DNA from: Kushneria sinocarnis
Lineage (GTDB): Bacteria > Pseudomonadota > Gammaproteobacteria > Pseudomonadales > Halomonadaceae
DNA length: 64,000 bases
Assembly (NCBI RefSeq): GCF_003633775.1
Contig: NZ_RBIN01000001.1
Span: forward strand, 434,001-498,000
Direction of reading: 5' to 3'
The notes under the pieces are model-generated. The model was given only the letters and a program-made list of their open reading frames with translations, was not told the DNA's origin and did no database searches. Positions 7,878 through 16,732 of this stretch are shown here, piece after piece. The position numbers and the translations under genes were made by a program. Each line of letters starts with the position of its first letter. Position 1 is the first letter of the stretch.

Positions 7878-8687
7878 TCAGGACTGGCTGGCGGTCGCTG
7901 GCTGCTCGCTCTCTTCGGGGGCGCTGGTGATATCGCTACCGAACCATTTTTCGGAGATCCGGCTCAGTGTGCCGTTCTCGCGCAGCGTCGTCAGGGCCTG
8001 GTTGACGCGATCGCGCAGCGCACGGCCCTGTTCGTCATCGCGGAAGGGCAGGGCGTTTTCGATCTTCGAGAACGGCTGGCCGGCAAGCTGCAGTGGCAGG
8101 GGCTTGTCCTTGATCACCTGCGTGGCGCTGACCCGGTCCATCACGAAGGCATCGGCGCGTCCCAGCGCCACATCCTGCTCGATATTGGAATCATAGGTCT
8201 TGATGTTGATCTGATCGGCATACGGCAGTTCGTTGAGCAACTGCTCGTAATTGGACCCCAGGTTGACGGCCACCGTCTTGCCCTTGAGATCCCTGACGCC
8301 ATGAATCTCATCGTTGCCCTTGCGCACCACCACCTGAGCACCATCGTAGACGTAGGGTTGAGTGAAGGCGTATTTGGCCTTGCGCTCCGGGGTGATGGTG
8401 ATCTGATTGGCGATGGTATCGATACGACCGGAATCGAGCATGCCGGCCAGACCCGAAAAGCTGGCGGTCACGAATCTGATGTCATCGCCGGTCTGTTCAC
8501 CGATGGCCTTCATGACATCGACTTCGAAGCCCTTGAGCTGATTGTGATCGACAAAGGTGAAGGGGTAATACTTGCCCGACATGCCGACCTTCAGCGTGTC
8601 AGCCTGAGCCAGGCCGGCAGCGCCCAGCGTGCCGATGCTCAGGGCGGTAATGGCCAGGGTACGGGTCAGGATAGAGGCCAGTGACAT
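7878..8687 (-). CDS. Polar amino acid ABC transporter, periplasmic substrate-binding protein
   Basis: A 269-residue family-3 solute-binding protein. I chose ATG 8687 because GGAGA precedes it; a start at 8717 lacks this. The N-terminus is a Sec signal peptide ending in GLAQA before DTLKVGM. Typical binding-site elements follow: YPFTF, GFEVDVMKAIG, and the ligand-carboxylate region around VAVNLGSNYEQLL. It resembles cystine-binding FliY/TcyA proteins. With the neighbouring PLP enzyme, the ligand may be a sulfur amino acid or ACC, but that is inference. Confidence 0.88.
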   Translation of the reverse strand: MSLASILTRTLAITALSIGTLGAAGLAQADTLKVGMSGKYYPFTFVDHNQLKGFEVDVMKAIGEQTGDDIRFVTASFSGLAGMLDSGRIDTIANQITITPERKAKYAFTQPYVYDGAQVVVRKGNDEIHGVRDLKGKTVAVNLGSNYEQLLNELPYADQINIKTYDSNIEQDVALGRADAFVMDRVSATQVIKDKPLPLQLAGQPFSKIENALPFRDDEQGRALRDRVNQALTTLRENGTLSRISEKWFGSDITSAPEESEQPATASQS

Positions 8688-8881
8688 GTCATTCTCCGAA
8701 TCAATGGGGCCGCGCATGGCAGCGATGAGCGACAGCGTAACGCAACCTTACATTGAGTAATAAGAAAAAGAATTCATATGCGATCGGGTTTTTAACCATG
8801 AGGGCGCTCCGGCACAGGATTCCCGGGGCACCTCATGATCGTGCTGTCGCGCAGGGCCGATTTTCAGAGCCGGGAGCACTG

Positions 8882-9367
8882 TCACAGCGGCAGGGCGCCA
8901 TCGGTCTTGATCTCGTCGAGCACGAAGAAGGTGCGCACCTGACGCACCCCCGGCAGTGCCACGATCTTCTCGCTGTGAAAGCGGTTGAAGGCCGGCAGGT
9001 CGCGCACCCGCACCTTCATGAAGTAATCCACGTCGCCGGCCACCAGCCAGCACTCCAGCACCTGGGGCAGGGCGCCGGCGGCTTCGGCGAAGCGCTCGAA
9101 GCTGTCCCGTGTCGAGCGGTCGAGCACCACGCCGACCAGCACGGCGGTTTCGCGCTGCACGGCGCGGGGTTCGATCATCGCCCGCACGCCCCGGATCACC
9201 CCGCGCTCGAACAGACGCTTCGTGTGCTGCCAGCAGGCCGAGGCGCTCAGCCCCACCCGGCGGGCGAGGTCGGCGTTGCTCAGGCGGCCGTTGTCCTGCA
9301 GGGCCCGCAGGATGCGGCGATCATGGGCGTCCAGCTCGGGCCAGACGGGGGGCTGTTCGTTGTCCAT
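8882..9367 (-). CDS. acdR: Lrp/AsnC-family transcriptional regulator, probable regulator of the ACC deaminase
   Basis: A 161-residue regulator: an N-terminal HTH (LDAHDRRILRALQDNGRLSN, then LARRVGLSASACWQHTKRL) and a C-terminal RAM effector-binding domain with WLVAGDVDYFMKVRVRD. It is divergent from acdS with about 190 bases between starts. The same arrangement, an Lrp-type AcdR divergent from acdS, is known in Pseudomonas, where AcdR activates the deaminase gene. The symbol rests on this context and not on a residue-level signature. Confidence 0.7.
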   Translation of the reverse strand: MDNEQPPVWPELDAHDRRILRALQDNGRLSNADLARRVGLSASACWQHTKRLFERGVIRGVRAMIEPRAVQRETAVLVGVVLDRSTRDSFERFAEAAGALPQVLECWLVAGDVDYFMKVRVRDLPAFNRFHSEKIVALPGVRQVRTFFVLDEIKTDGALPL

Positions 9368-9557
9368 GTAATGATCCTTTTGTTGTTCGGGTCGTGCGGC
9401 GTCATTTCTGCGTCAATCGAACGCTGTGATGGAGGATCGTGTCAATCGGGACGGGAATCAAAAAGCACCTTTCGCCAGGGCTTCGATATGCTGAAGGGGT
9501 GCGATACCGGTTCGGTGCCGGATGACAACAAGACTCCCGATTTCAGGACACCCCACC

Positions 9558-10571
9558 ATGACTCTAGACCTCGAAGCGCGTTTTTCCCGTACGCCGCTGG
9601 GCTTCTTTCCCTCTCCCGTGCATCCCCTCAAGCGACTGTCGAAGGCGCTCGGGATCAATCTCTGGGCCAAGCGCGACGATGTCTCCTCGGGGCTGGCCTT
9701 CGGCGGCAACAAGGTGCGCAAGCTGGAGTGGCTGGCCGCCGATGCGATCGCCCAGGGCTGCGATACGCTGGTGTCGATCGGCAACATCCAGTCCAACCAT
9801 ACCCGCCAGGTGGCGGCCGTTGCCGCGGCGCTGGGCATGAAGTGCCGGCTGGTGCAGGAGGAGTGGACGAAGTGGGACGATCCGGCCTACGAGCAGGTCG
9901 GCAATATCCTGCTGTCGCGGCTGATGGGCGCGACCACCGTGCTGGAGGGCGAAGGCTACTCCACCGAGCTCAAGGAGACCTGGCAGCGGGCGCTGGAGGA
10001 GGTCCGGCGCGAGGGCGGCAAGCCCTATGCGATCCCGGCCGGCGCCTCGGATCACCGCCTGGGCGGGCTGGGCTATGCCAACTTTGCCGATGAGGTGGTG
10101 CGCCAGGAAGCCGAGCATGAGCTGTTCTTCGATACGGTGATCACCGCCACCTGCACCGGCTCCACCCAGGGTGGCATGGTCGCCGGCTTTCGCGGTCAGG
10201 ACCGGCCGCGGCGGCTGATCGGCATCGATACCGCCTGCAACGAGGCGATGACCCGGGCAGCGGTCACGAAGATCGCCCGCCAGACCGCGGATCTGATCGG
10301 GCTGTCGGCCGAGATTCGTGACGAGGATGTCATCATCGACCCGCGCTTCGCCGGCCCGGACTACGGCCTGCCGGACGAGGCCACCATCAGCGCGATCCGC
10401 ATGGGCGCGGAAATGGAAGCGATGCTGACCGACCCCGTCTACGAGGGCAAGTCACTGGCCGGGCTGATCGCCATGGCGCGCTCGGGCGAGATCGCGCCGG
10501 GGTCGAACGTGCTGTACGTGCATCTGGGCGGGGCGCCGGCACTCGACGCCTACCATCGGGCGTTCGAATAG
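9558..10571 (+). CDS. acdS: 1-aminocyclopropane-1-carboxylate deaminase (PLP enzyme)
   Basis: A fold-type II PLP enzyme that cleaves ACC to 2-oxobutyrate and ammonia. I start at ATG 9558, giving 337 residues; an ATG 36 bases upstream is in frame but adds nothing conserved. The PLP lysine is Lys52 in SGLAFGGNKVRKLEW and the substrate loop is SIGNIQSNHTRQVAAVAA. Glu296 (YEGKS) and Leu323 (HLGG) match the two positions, Glu295 and Leu322 in Pseudomonas, that separate true ACC deaminases from D-cysteine desulfhydrases, which carry other residues there. The neighbouring cystine-type transporter recalls the E. coli fliY-dcyD locus, so D-cysteine remains the main alternative substrate. Confidence 0.85.
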   Translation: MTLDLEARFSRTPLGFFPSPVHPLKRLSKALGINLWAKRDDVSSGLAFGGNKVRKLEWLAADAIAQGCDTLVSIGNIQSNHTRQVAAVAAALGMKCRLVQEEWTKWDDPAYEQVGNILLSRLMGATTVLEGEGYSTELKETWQRALEEVRREGGKPYAIPAGASDHRLGGLGYANFADEVVRQEAEHELFFDTVITATCTGSTQGGMVAGFRGQDRPRRLIGIDTACNEAMTRAAVTKIARQTADLIGLSAEIRDEDVIIDPRFAGPDYGLPDEATISAIRMGAEMEAMLTDPVYEGKSLAGLIAMARSGEIAPGSNVLYVHLGGAPALDAYHRAFE

Positions 10572-10594
10572 CGCGCCCCACCCGGGGCCACCGA

Positions 10595-10611
10595 GCCGGC
10601 CACGGGCCGGC
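10595..10611. terminator. Hairpin between convergent genes
   Basis: GCCGGCC-ACG-GGCCGGC forms a perfect 7-bp stem followed by CCTTTC on the plus strand, between the acdS stop and the stop of the convergent ychJ-type gene. The U-run is weak. Confidence 0.45.
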
Positions 10612-10615
10612 CCTT

Positions 10616-11125
10616 TCATGCCCCGCAGCACTTCTTGTACTTCTTCCCGCTGCCGCACGGGCAGGGGGCATTGCGCCCCGCCGTGGCACGTGCCGGCGGG
10701 TCGATGACGCCATCGACATAGAGCCAGCGGCCCTGGCTGCGGCGAAACTGGGCACGCTCGTGCAGCACCGCCGGCCGCGCCTCGACGGTGCCGCCCTCGT
10801 GTTCGAGATCGTGCTCCAGATAGTGGGCGCGAAATTCCACCATCCCCTGGGCGCCGTGCACGCTGCTGTCGAGAATCTCCAGGCCGGTCCAGTCCACCGT
10901 GCGCCGGTCCAGCATGGCGGCATCCTCCGGTGGCCGGCCGGGCGCGTCGGGGGCCCAGGTGGCCAGCAGATAGTCGCCCAGTCCGCCGAGCGCGAAGGCG
11001 CTGTAGCGCGAGCGCATCAGGGTCTCCGGATCGGGTGGGGTTGCCAGGCCCTGATGGTAGCGGGCGCAGCAGTCGCTGTAGTCCAGCCCGCTGCCGCAGG
11101 GGCATTCGGTCGCCTCGGTGGTCAT
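10616..11125 (-). CDS. ychJ: YchJ-family (UPF0225) SEC-C motif protein
   Basis: A 169-residue protein with a zinc-binding SEC-C motif at each end: CPCGSGLDYSDCC near residues 9-21 and CPCGSGKKYKKCC at the C-terminus. Between them is the NTF2-like YchJ core (MRSRYSAFALGGLGDYLLAT, WTGLEILD). The double SEC-C layout and the length match YchJ. The molecular role of this family is not established. It stands alone, convergent with acdS. Confidence 0.9.
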   Translation of the reverse strand: MTTEATECPCGSGLDYSDCCARYHQGLATPPDPETLMRSRYSAFALGGLGDYLLATWAPDAPGRPPEDAAMLDRRTVDWTGLEILDSSVHGAQGMVEFRAHYLEHDLEHEGGTVEARPAVLHERAQFRRSQGRWLYVDGVIDPPARATAGRNAPCPCGSGKKYKKCCGA

Positions 11126-11191
11126 CGTCCCTCCGGTTGCATGAGCCGAGGCGCATTCTAACAGCTCCGCAGCTCCGGCTCAGGAGGCCGC

Positions 11192-12679
11192 TTAGCGCTC
11201 CGGGCTGGCCGTGCGCAGGGCCAGGCGCAGCCGGTGGATCAGCCAGTAGCCCAGCGCCCCCATCGTCGAACCGGTGAACCAGCCATAGTCGTGCAGCCAG
11301 TTCCAGAAGCCGCCGAAGGCGGAGAGCAGCATGATCGCCACCGGAATGGCAAAGGCCAGCATGCCGGTCAGGTTGACCGTCGGATAGCAGCCGTCGGTGC
11401 GGTAGAGGTCGGCCAGTTCGAGGCGCTGGCGGCGGATCACGAAGTAGTCGACGATCATGATCCCGGCGATCGGCCCCAGCAGGCTCGAATAGCCCAGCAG
11501 CCAGTTGGAGTACAGGCTCTCCAGGGTAACGCCGGAGGTGATCACGCCCGCCTTCTGCAGCAGGTCCCAGCCCATCAGCACGGTGCCGGTCAGCCCGGTC
11601 AGCAGCACCCCACCGGTACGGTTGATCAGCTTCGGCGCCAGGTTCTGGAAGTCGTTGGTGGGCGAGACGATGTTGGAGGCCGTGTTGGTCGAGATCGTGG
11701 CGATGATGATCAGCACCATGGCGATGGCGACCCAGGCGGGGCTGTCGATGTGGCCGATCAGGTTGACCGGGTCGGCGACGGTCTCGCCCACCAGGGCCGG
11801 GGAGGCGGCGGTCATCACCACCCCCAGTGCGGCAAAGAAGAACATGGTCAGCGGCAGCCCGATGATCTGCCCCGCGATCTGGTCCTTCTGGCTGCGAGCG
11901 TAGCGGCTGAAATCGGGGATGTTGAGCGACAGCGTGGCCCAGAAGCCGACCATCGCGGTCAGGCCCGAGAGCAGATGGGGGAGGAGGGCGTCCTCGGCCG
12001 GACGCGAGGGCGGGCGCGCCAGCAGTTCCCCCACCGAGATGTTCGGCAGCGCCCAGACCATCAGCCCCGCCCCGACGAGCAGCAGCAGCGGGGCCGACAG
12101 GGTTTCGAGCCAGCGGATCGACTCGGCGCCGCGGATCACCACCCAGAGGTTGGCCGCGGCAAACACGAAGAAGCCGATCACCTGACCGAGCCCGCCCAGC
12201 CCTGCCCAGCCGGGCAGGAGGGCAGAGAGCAGCAGGTGGATGGCGAGTCCGCCGAACATGGTCTGGATGCCGAACCAGCCGCAGCCCACCAGCGCCCGGA
12301 TCAGGCAGGGCAGGTTGGAGCCGCGAATGCCGAACGACGAGCGCAGCAGTACCGGAAACGGAATGCCGTAGCGGGTACCGGGAAAGGCATTGAGTGCCAG
12401 CGGCAGCAGCAGGATGACGTTGGCCAGCAGGATGGTCAGCAGCGCCTCGCCCACATCGAGCCCGAAGTAGGCGGTGAGCACCCCGCCCAGGGTATAGGTG
12501 GGCACACAGATCGACATCCCCACCCAGAGCGCGGCCACGTTCCAGCGTGACCAGATGCGCTCGCGGATCCGGGTCGGGGCGATGTCATGGTTGAAGGCGG
12601 CGCTGTGCTGCAGGTCCTCGCCGAGGTGCAGCTCGCTCTTGCCATCCTGCTCGACGCTGCGGGAGGTCTCGAGGGTCAT
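11192..12679 (-). CDS. NCS1-family nucleobase permease
   Basis: A 495-residue, 12-segment inner-membrane transporter of the nucleobase:cation symporter-1 family. ATG 12679 follows GGAGA; longer frames run into rutF. Recognisable family stretches are WNVAALWVGMSICVPTYTLG, GIPFPVLLRSSFGIRG and NIPDFSRYARSQKDQI. It is the last gene of the rut operon, 34 bases after rutF. E. coli uses an NCS2 transporter (RutG) in this slot, so this is a non-homologous replacement and the substrate is probably uracil or a related pyrimidine. Confidence 0.88.
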   Translation of the reverse strand: MTLETSRSVEQDGKSELHLGEDLQHSAAFNHDIAPTRIRERIWSRWNVAALWVGMSICVPTYTLGGVLTAYFGLDVGEALLTILLANVILLLPLALNAFPGTRYGIPFPVLLRSSFGIRGSNLPCLIRALVGCGWFGIQTMFGGLAIHLLLSALLPGWAGLGGLGQVIGFFVFAAANLWVVIRGAESIRWLETLSAPLLLLVGAGLMVWALPNISVGELLARPPSRPAEDALLPHLLSGLTAMVGFWATLSLNIPDFSRYARSQKDQIAGQIIGLPLTMFFFAALGVVMTAASPALVGETVADPVNLIGHIDSPAWVAIAMVLIIIATISTNTASNIVSPTNDFQNLAPKLINRTGGVLLTGLTGTVLMGWDLLQKAGVITSGVTLESLYSNWLLGYSSLLGPIAGIMIVDYFVIRRQRLELADLYRTDGCYPTVNLTGMLAFAIPVAIMLLSAFGGFWNWLHDYGWFTGSTMGALGYWLIHRLRLALRTASPER

Positions 12680-12713
12680 TGTTGTTCTCCGATGGGGGCG
12701 CCGACGCAAGGCC

Positions 12714-13271
12714 TCAGCGCTGTGCCAGGCCGCGCACCGCTTCACTGCGGCGCGGCAGCTGATGGTAGCCGCGGTCGAAATAGAGCAGGCCGCGGGTGCG
12801 CTCGCAGTGATCCATGGCGACGATCTCGCAGAACAGCACGTCGTGGGTGCCGACGCTGACGCGGCGCGTGATCCGACAGTCGAAGTGGGCCAGCGCGCCG
12901 GTCAGCACCGGCGCGCCGGTCACCGCCGAGGACCACTCGCCAACCTCGAAGCGTTCGTCCATCGGCGTGCGGCCGCCGAAGGTATTGGAGACCGCTTCAT
13001 GGTCGCCGCCCAGCACGTTGACGCAGAGCACCTCGTTATCGGCAAAGGCCGGCCAGGCCGAGGCGCTCTGGTTGAGACAGACCAGCAGCGTGGGGGGCGT
13101 ATCGGTCACGCTGCACACGGCCGAGGCGGTAAAGCCGGCGCGGCCGCCGGGGCCGGCAGTGGTGACCACGTTGACCGCCGAGGCCAGCTGCGCCATGGCC
13201 TCGCGGAAGGCCTCGCGCGAGATGGCGGACTCGGTGTCATGCTGCGAAGCGACAGGATGGGGTGCCGTCAT
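12714..13271 (-). CDS. rutF: Flavin reductase of the pyrimidine utilisation (Rut) pathway
   Basis: A 185-residue flavin reductase-like protein that supplies reduced FMN to the RutA monooxygenase. Conserved parts are the FMN-binding AGFTASAVCSVTDTPPTLLV, the NVLGGDHEAVSNTFGG stretch and HFDCRI. AAGGAGA precedes ATG 13271. Its place between rutD and the permease gene, with all neighbours Rut proteins, makes the assignment firm. Confidence 0.92.
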   Translation of the reverse strand: MTAPHPVASQHDTESAISREAFREAMAQLASAVNVVTTAGPGGRAGFTASAVCSVTDTPPTLLVCLNQSASAWPAFADNEVLCVNVLGGDHEAVSNTFGGRTPMDERFEVGEWSSAVTGAPVLTGALAHFDCRITRRVSVGTHDVLFCEIVAMDHCERTRGLLYFDRGYHQLPRRSEAVRGLAQR

Positions 13272-13301
13272 GTCGGTCTCCTTGCAGGTCGGGCCTGCGG
13301 T

Positions 13302-14093
13302 TCAGGTCGTGAGATAAGCGGTGACCAGCGCGTTGACGGTGTCCGGAGCGGTCACCGTGACGCCGTGGCCGCCGTAGTCGAGCAGCTCCAGGCGGGCCCG
13401 GGGCAGCGCGTCGGCCAGCTCCCGGGCGCGGGTCCAGGGCACCAGCAGGTCATCGCGGGTGGCGATGACGAGGGTCTCGGTGGCGAGGGCACTCGCCCGC
13501 TCGCGCAGATCGAAGGTGGTGGCCGCCCCGACCCGGGCGCGCAGGTTGTCGGCATCCGGGGGGTGATCGAGCGCGGCGTGAATTTCCTCGGCGATGTGCC
13601 GGGCGTTGGCCGAGAGCCAGTCGGCGGGATAGAGAAAGAGCGGCTGGGCATCGAGCCAGGCGGCCATGCCGGCCTGCTCCAGCAGCGTCAGGCGGGTGCG
13701 AAAGCAGCGTGCGGTGTGGGGGTCGGGCGCGGCCCAGCCGTTGATCACCACCAGTTGATCGAGCCGCTCGGGCGCGAGGTGGGCCAGTTCGAGGCCGATC
13801 AGGCCGCCCAGCGCGTGACCCATGAAGCTCACCCGCGGCATGTCGAGCGCATCGAGCAGCCGGATCACGTCCTGCGCCATGTCCGTCACGCTGTAGTCGG
13901 CGGGCAGCCGGCCGGGGCTCTTGCCGGTGCCGCGGTGATCGTAGGTGATCAGCCGGTGGCTCCGCCCCAGGGCCTCGAGCTGGGGTGTCCAGAACTGCCC
14001 GGCGCCCCCCAGCCCGGAAGAGAGCAGCAGGGCGGGAGCGGCGTCGTCGCGCCGCCCGTGGAGGGTGTAGTGGAGTTCGGGGCGATCGGCCAT
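13302..14093 (-). CDS. rutD: Alpha/beta hydrolase of the Rut pathway
   Basis: A 263-residue alpha/beta-hydrolase fold protein thought to speed aminoacrylate/carbamate handling in pyrimidine breakdown. The oxyanion-loop region SSGLGGAGQFW and TYDHRGTGKSPG are typical. The nucleophile elbow reads GHALGG, so alanine stands where serine would be in a classical hydrolase; the E. coli RutD elbow has the same GHAL. The VINGWAAPDPHTARCFRTRL and QPLFLYPADW stretches are RutD hallmarks. CGGAG precedes ATG 14093. Confidence 0.92.
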   Translation of the reverse strand: MADRPELHYTLHGRRDDAAPALLLSSGLGGAGQFWTPQLEALGRSHRLITYDHRGTGKSPGRLPADYSVTDMAQDVIRLLDALDMPRVSFMGHALGGLIGLELAHLAPERLDQLVVINGWAAPDPHTARCFRTRLTLLEQAGMAAWLDAQPLFLYPADWLSANARHIAEEIHAALDHPPDADNLRARVGAATTFDLRERASALATETLVIATRDDLLVPWTRARELADALPRARLELLDYGGHGVTVTAPDTVNALVTAYLTT

Positions 14094-14108
14094 GACGCGT
14101 GCTCCGGC

Positions 14109-14495
14109 TCAGCTCGGCAGATGCGCGAACGAGGCGATTTCCACCAGGGCCTCGGGTTTGACCAGCCCACACTGGATGCAGTAGCGCGCCGGCTTGTCAC
14201 CGGGGAAGTATTCGGCATAGACCTCGTTGATCGCGGCGTAGTTGGCCCAGTCGGTGAGGAAGATCGAGTTGAAGGTGACATCGGCCATGCTGCCGCCGGC
14301 GCTCTCCACCACGCGCTGGATGGTGTCCAGCACATGGCGGGTCTGGGCGGCGGCATCGCCGGGATGCACCACGTCGTTGTGCTCATCGAAGGGCAGCGTG
14401 CCGGAGACATAGAGCACGTTGTCGGCCAGCGCGCCGGGGACGAAGGGGGCAATCGGGGCACTGGTGCCGGGGGGAATGATGGCCTGTCGTGGCAT
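14109..14495 (-). CDS. rutC: RidA-family aminoacrylate deaminase of the Rut pathway
   Basis: A 128-residue RidA/YjgF-family protein, exactly the usual RutC length. It converts 3-aminoacrylate to malonic semialdehyde and ammonia. ATG 14495 follows AGGGAG; longer frames only extend into rutB. Signature parts are [20 protein letters not shown], the N-rich [11 protein letters not shown], and the C-terminal [20 protein letters not shown] with the conserved Cys and Glu. It lies 15 bases upstream of rutD. Confidence 0.93.
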   Translation of the reverse strand: MPRQAIIPPGTSAPIAPFVPGALADNVLYVSGTLPFDEHNDVVHPGDAAAQTRHVLDTIQRVVESAGGSMADVTFNSIFLTDWANYAAINEVYAEYFPGDKPARYCIQCGLVKPEALVEIASFAHLPS

Positions 14496-14535
14496 GGGGC
14501 AACTCCCTGGGGTGTGAGGGTGAACGAAGGGGTGG

Positions 14536-15309
14536 TCAGGCCGGTTGCCGATCGGCACCGGCCCGCGCCGGAGGGCAGGCCGCCTCGACCGCCTGCTCGA
14601 AGGCCGTGGCGGTCGAGACCCAGCCGAAGAAGGTTTCGATGTTGTAGATCGCGGCCTCGTGCGCCGAGCGGGGTCCGGCCTGGTGGGTGGCGTCTTCCAG
14701 TACCACGCCGAAGTATTCGAGAAAGAAGCCGTCGCGCAGGGTGGACTCCACGCAGACATTGGTGGCGACCCCGGTGAAGACCAGGTTGCGGATGCCGCGG
14801 GCGCGCAGCACGCTGTCCAGCGGGGTGTTGAAGAAGCCGCTGTAGCGCGGCTTGGCCATCACCACATCGCCGGGCTGCGGAACAAGCTCGTCGACCAGCG
14901 CGTAATCCCAGCTGCCGCGGGTCAGCAGGCTGCCGGCGAGCTCCGGGCGCTCGCGCATGGTCCTGAGCGCATTGGACTTGTGCCAGTTGGGCGAACCCGG
15001 CCCGCCGGCCTCGACGTACTCCGGGTCCCAGCCGTTCTGGAAGAAGATGATCGTCATCCCCGCGCGCCGGGCGGCGCGCAGGGCACGCGCGGTGTGCTCG
15101 ATCACCGGCCGGGTGCCGGAGACATCGAAGCCGGCCAGATCGAGATAGCCGCCCGGCGAGGCGTAGGCGTTCTGCATGTCGACCACGATCAGCGCGCTCT
15201 CGGCCGGCGCCATCGCCAGCGCCTCGGGGCGCCCCGGCAGCAGCAGGTCGCCGGCGCGGGCGGCGGTATCGCCGCAGCGCACCACCGGCGCATGATTCAG
15301 CCCGCTCAT
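14536..15309 (-). CDS. rutB: Ureidoacrylate amidohydrolase of the Rut pathway
   Basis: A 257-residue isochorismatase-family hydrolase that splits ureidoacrylate to aminoacrylate and carbamate. The Asp-Lys-Cys triad is visible as Asp44 ([10 protein letters not shown]), Lys153 (MAKPRYSGF) and Cys186 ([11 protein letters not shown]). The family cis-peptide GVA-T precedes the cysteine. The start overlaps the rutA stop by four bases (ATGA), so translation is coupled. Confidence 0.93.
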   Translation of the reverse strand: MSGLNHAPVVRCGDTAARAGDLLLPGRPEALAMAPAESALIVVDMQNAYASPGGYLDLAGFDVSGTRPVIEHTARALRAARRAGMTIIFFQNGWDPEYVEAGGPGSPNWHKSNALRTMRERPELAGSLLTRGSWDYALVDELVPQPGDVVMAKPRYSGFFNTPLDSVLRARGIRNLVFTGVATNVCVESTLRDGFFLEYFGVVLEDATHQAGPRSAHEAAIYNIETFFGWVSTATAFEQAVEAACPPARAGADRQPA

Positions 15310-16394
15310 GACACCACCTCCTCGGCAGCGGTCGCGACGCGGGTCTTCATCAGCGGCTGCACGTGGCGGCCGAACTCTTCCAGACCGCGCACGAAGTCAT
15401 CGAAGACCAGCATCGCGCCGGCGGCCCCGGGCACCGCGTCGATCTCGTCGAGCATGGCGGCGACGTGCTCGTACGAGCCCACCAGGGTGCCCATGTTGAT
15501 GTTGACGGCGGAGGTGGGGTCGGCCATCTGGCGCACGTTGGTATCGCTGCCGGATTTCGTGTCCTTGCTGCCCTGGTCGGTCAGCCATGCCAGCGCCTGT
15601 TCGTCCGCGCCGGCCTTGTAGTGCTCCCAGCGCGCCTGGGCCTCTTCATCGGTGGCGGCCGCGATCACCATGAACAGCACCATCGATTCGATGCGGCGCC
15701 CGCCCTCGGCGGCGGCGTGGTTGATGCGCTCGACCGTGGGCGCGAAGGCGGTGGGCGTGTTGACGCCCTTGCCGAAGCAGAAGTTGTAGTCGGCGTGCTT
15801 CACCGAGAAGGCCATGCCCTTTTCCGACTGGCCGGCGCAGATCAGCCGGGTGGGCTGCTGCGGACGCGGGCTCAGCCGGCAGTCGTCCATGGTGAAGAAC
15901 TCGCCCCTGAAGTCGCTCTGCCCGGTGTCGAGCAGTTCGCGCAGCACGGTGGTGTACTCGTCGAGGTAATCGTAGCGCCGGGCAAAGTACTCGTCCCCCG
16001 GCCACAGCCCCATCTGGCTGTACTCCGGTTTCTGCCAGCCGGTCACCAGGTTGATGCCGAAGCGGCCCGGCGCGATGGAGTCGATGGTCGCGGCCATGCG
16101 GGCCACGATCGCCGGCGGCATGACCAGGGTGGCGGCGGTGGCGTAGAGGTCGATCTTCGAGGTGACCGCGGCGAGCCCGGCCATCAGCGTGAAGGACTCG
16201 AGATTGTGATCCCAGAACTCGGTCTCGCCGCCGAAGCCTCGCAGCTTGATCATCGACAGTGCGAAGTCGAAATTGTACTGCTCGGCCTTCTGCACCACCT
16301 CCCGGTTGAGATCGAAGGAGGGCATGTACTGGGGCGCATTGCGCGAGATCAGCCAGCCGTTGTTACCGATGGGAATGAAAACGCCGAGTTTCAT
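15306..16394 (-). CDS. rutA: Pyrimidine monooxygenase RutA
   Basis: A 362-residue luciferase-like flavin monooxygenase that opens the uracil ring, giving ureidoacrylate peracid in the known pathway. ATG 16394 is preceded by a strong AGGAGGT; the frame can be extended but only into non-conserved sequence. Hallmarks are [20 protein letters not shown], the [20 protein letters not shown] region and the [14 protein letters not shown] loop. It is first in the rut operon, divergent from rutR with a RutR-type palindrome between them. Confidence 0.95.
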   Translation of the reverse strand: MKLGVFIPIGNNGWLISRNAPQYMPSFDLNREVVQKAEQYNFDFALSMIKLRGFGGETEFWDHNLESFTLMAGLAAVTSKIDLYATAATLVMPPAIVARMAATIDSIAPGRFGINLVTGWQKPEYSQMGLWPGDEYFARRYDYLDEYTTVLRELLDTGQSDFRGEFFTMDDCRLSPRPQQPTRLICAGQSEKGMAFSVKHADYNFCFGKGVNTPTAFAPTVERINHAAAEGGRRIESMVLFMVIAAATDEEAQARWEHYKAGADEQALAWLTDQGSKDTKSGSDTNVRQMADPTSAVNINMGTLVGSYEHVAAMLDEIDAVPGAAGAMLVFDDFVRGLEEFGRHVQPLMKTRVATAAEEVVS

Positions 16395-16732
16395 CAGAAC
16401 CTCCTGGCGGTCAGCCGCGAAGACGACCGCAAGCGGATGCATGGGTGTCGGACAAGCTCCCCCTTTGCCTAACAAGTCATGTGCCAGGTGGGGATTTGTG
16501 CCGGTGAATCAGCCGCTTGTCGGTGGTTCTCGGCAGACTTGTGGACCATACGGTCCAGTTTTCGCGGCCGTTGGCATCACGATGGGGAAATGTCGCGTCC
16601 GGTTGCATGCTTTTTGTGCATGACGGTCGGTTGAGCGGTGTCATGAGGTGGCGGGGCGGGAGTGGTAGGATGCCTGCACGCTGCGCTCATGAGAGGGCAG
16701 CAGCCTGCGATGACTGTCGAACCGGAGCTGCC
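16395..16732. other. Divergent rutA/rutR control region
   Basis: This 338-base stretch separates divergent rutA and rutR. It holds the operator at 16542-16557 and presumably both promoters; I see no further gene. The plus-strand frames crossing it are extensions of the rutR frame or lack ribosome binding sites. Confidence 0.6.
16542..16557. promoter_or_regulatory. Probable RutR operator
   Basis: TGGACCATACGGTCCA matches the RutR consensus TTGACCANNTGGTCAA at 11 of 14 defined positions and keeps the two-fold symmetry. It lies midway between rutA and rutR, as expected for uracil-relieved repression of the operon and autoregulation. Confidence 0.7.

Noticed and set aside
13302-14093. RutD as an inactivated hydrolase because the elbow reads GHALGG
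   Set aside because: The E. coli RutD elbow has the same alanine as I recall it, so this is a family trait and not damage.
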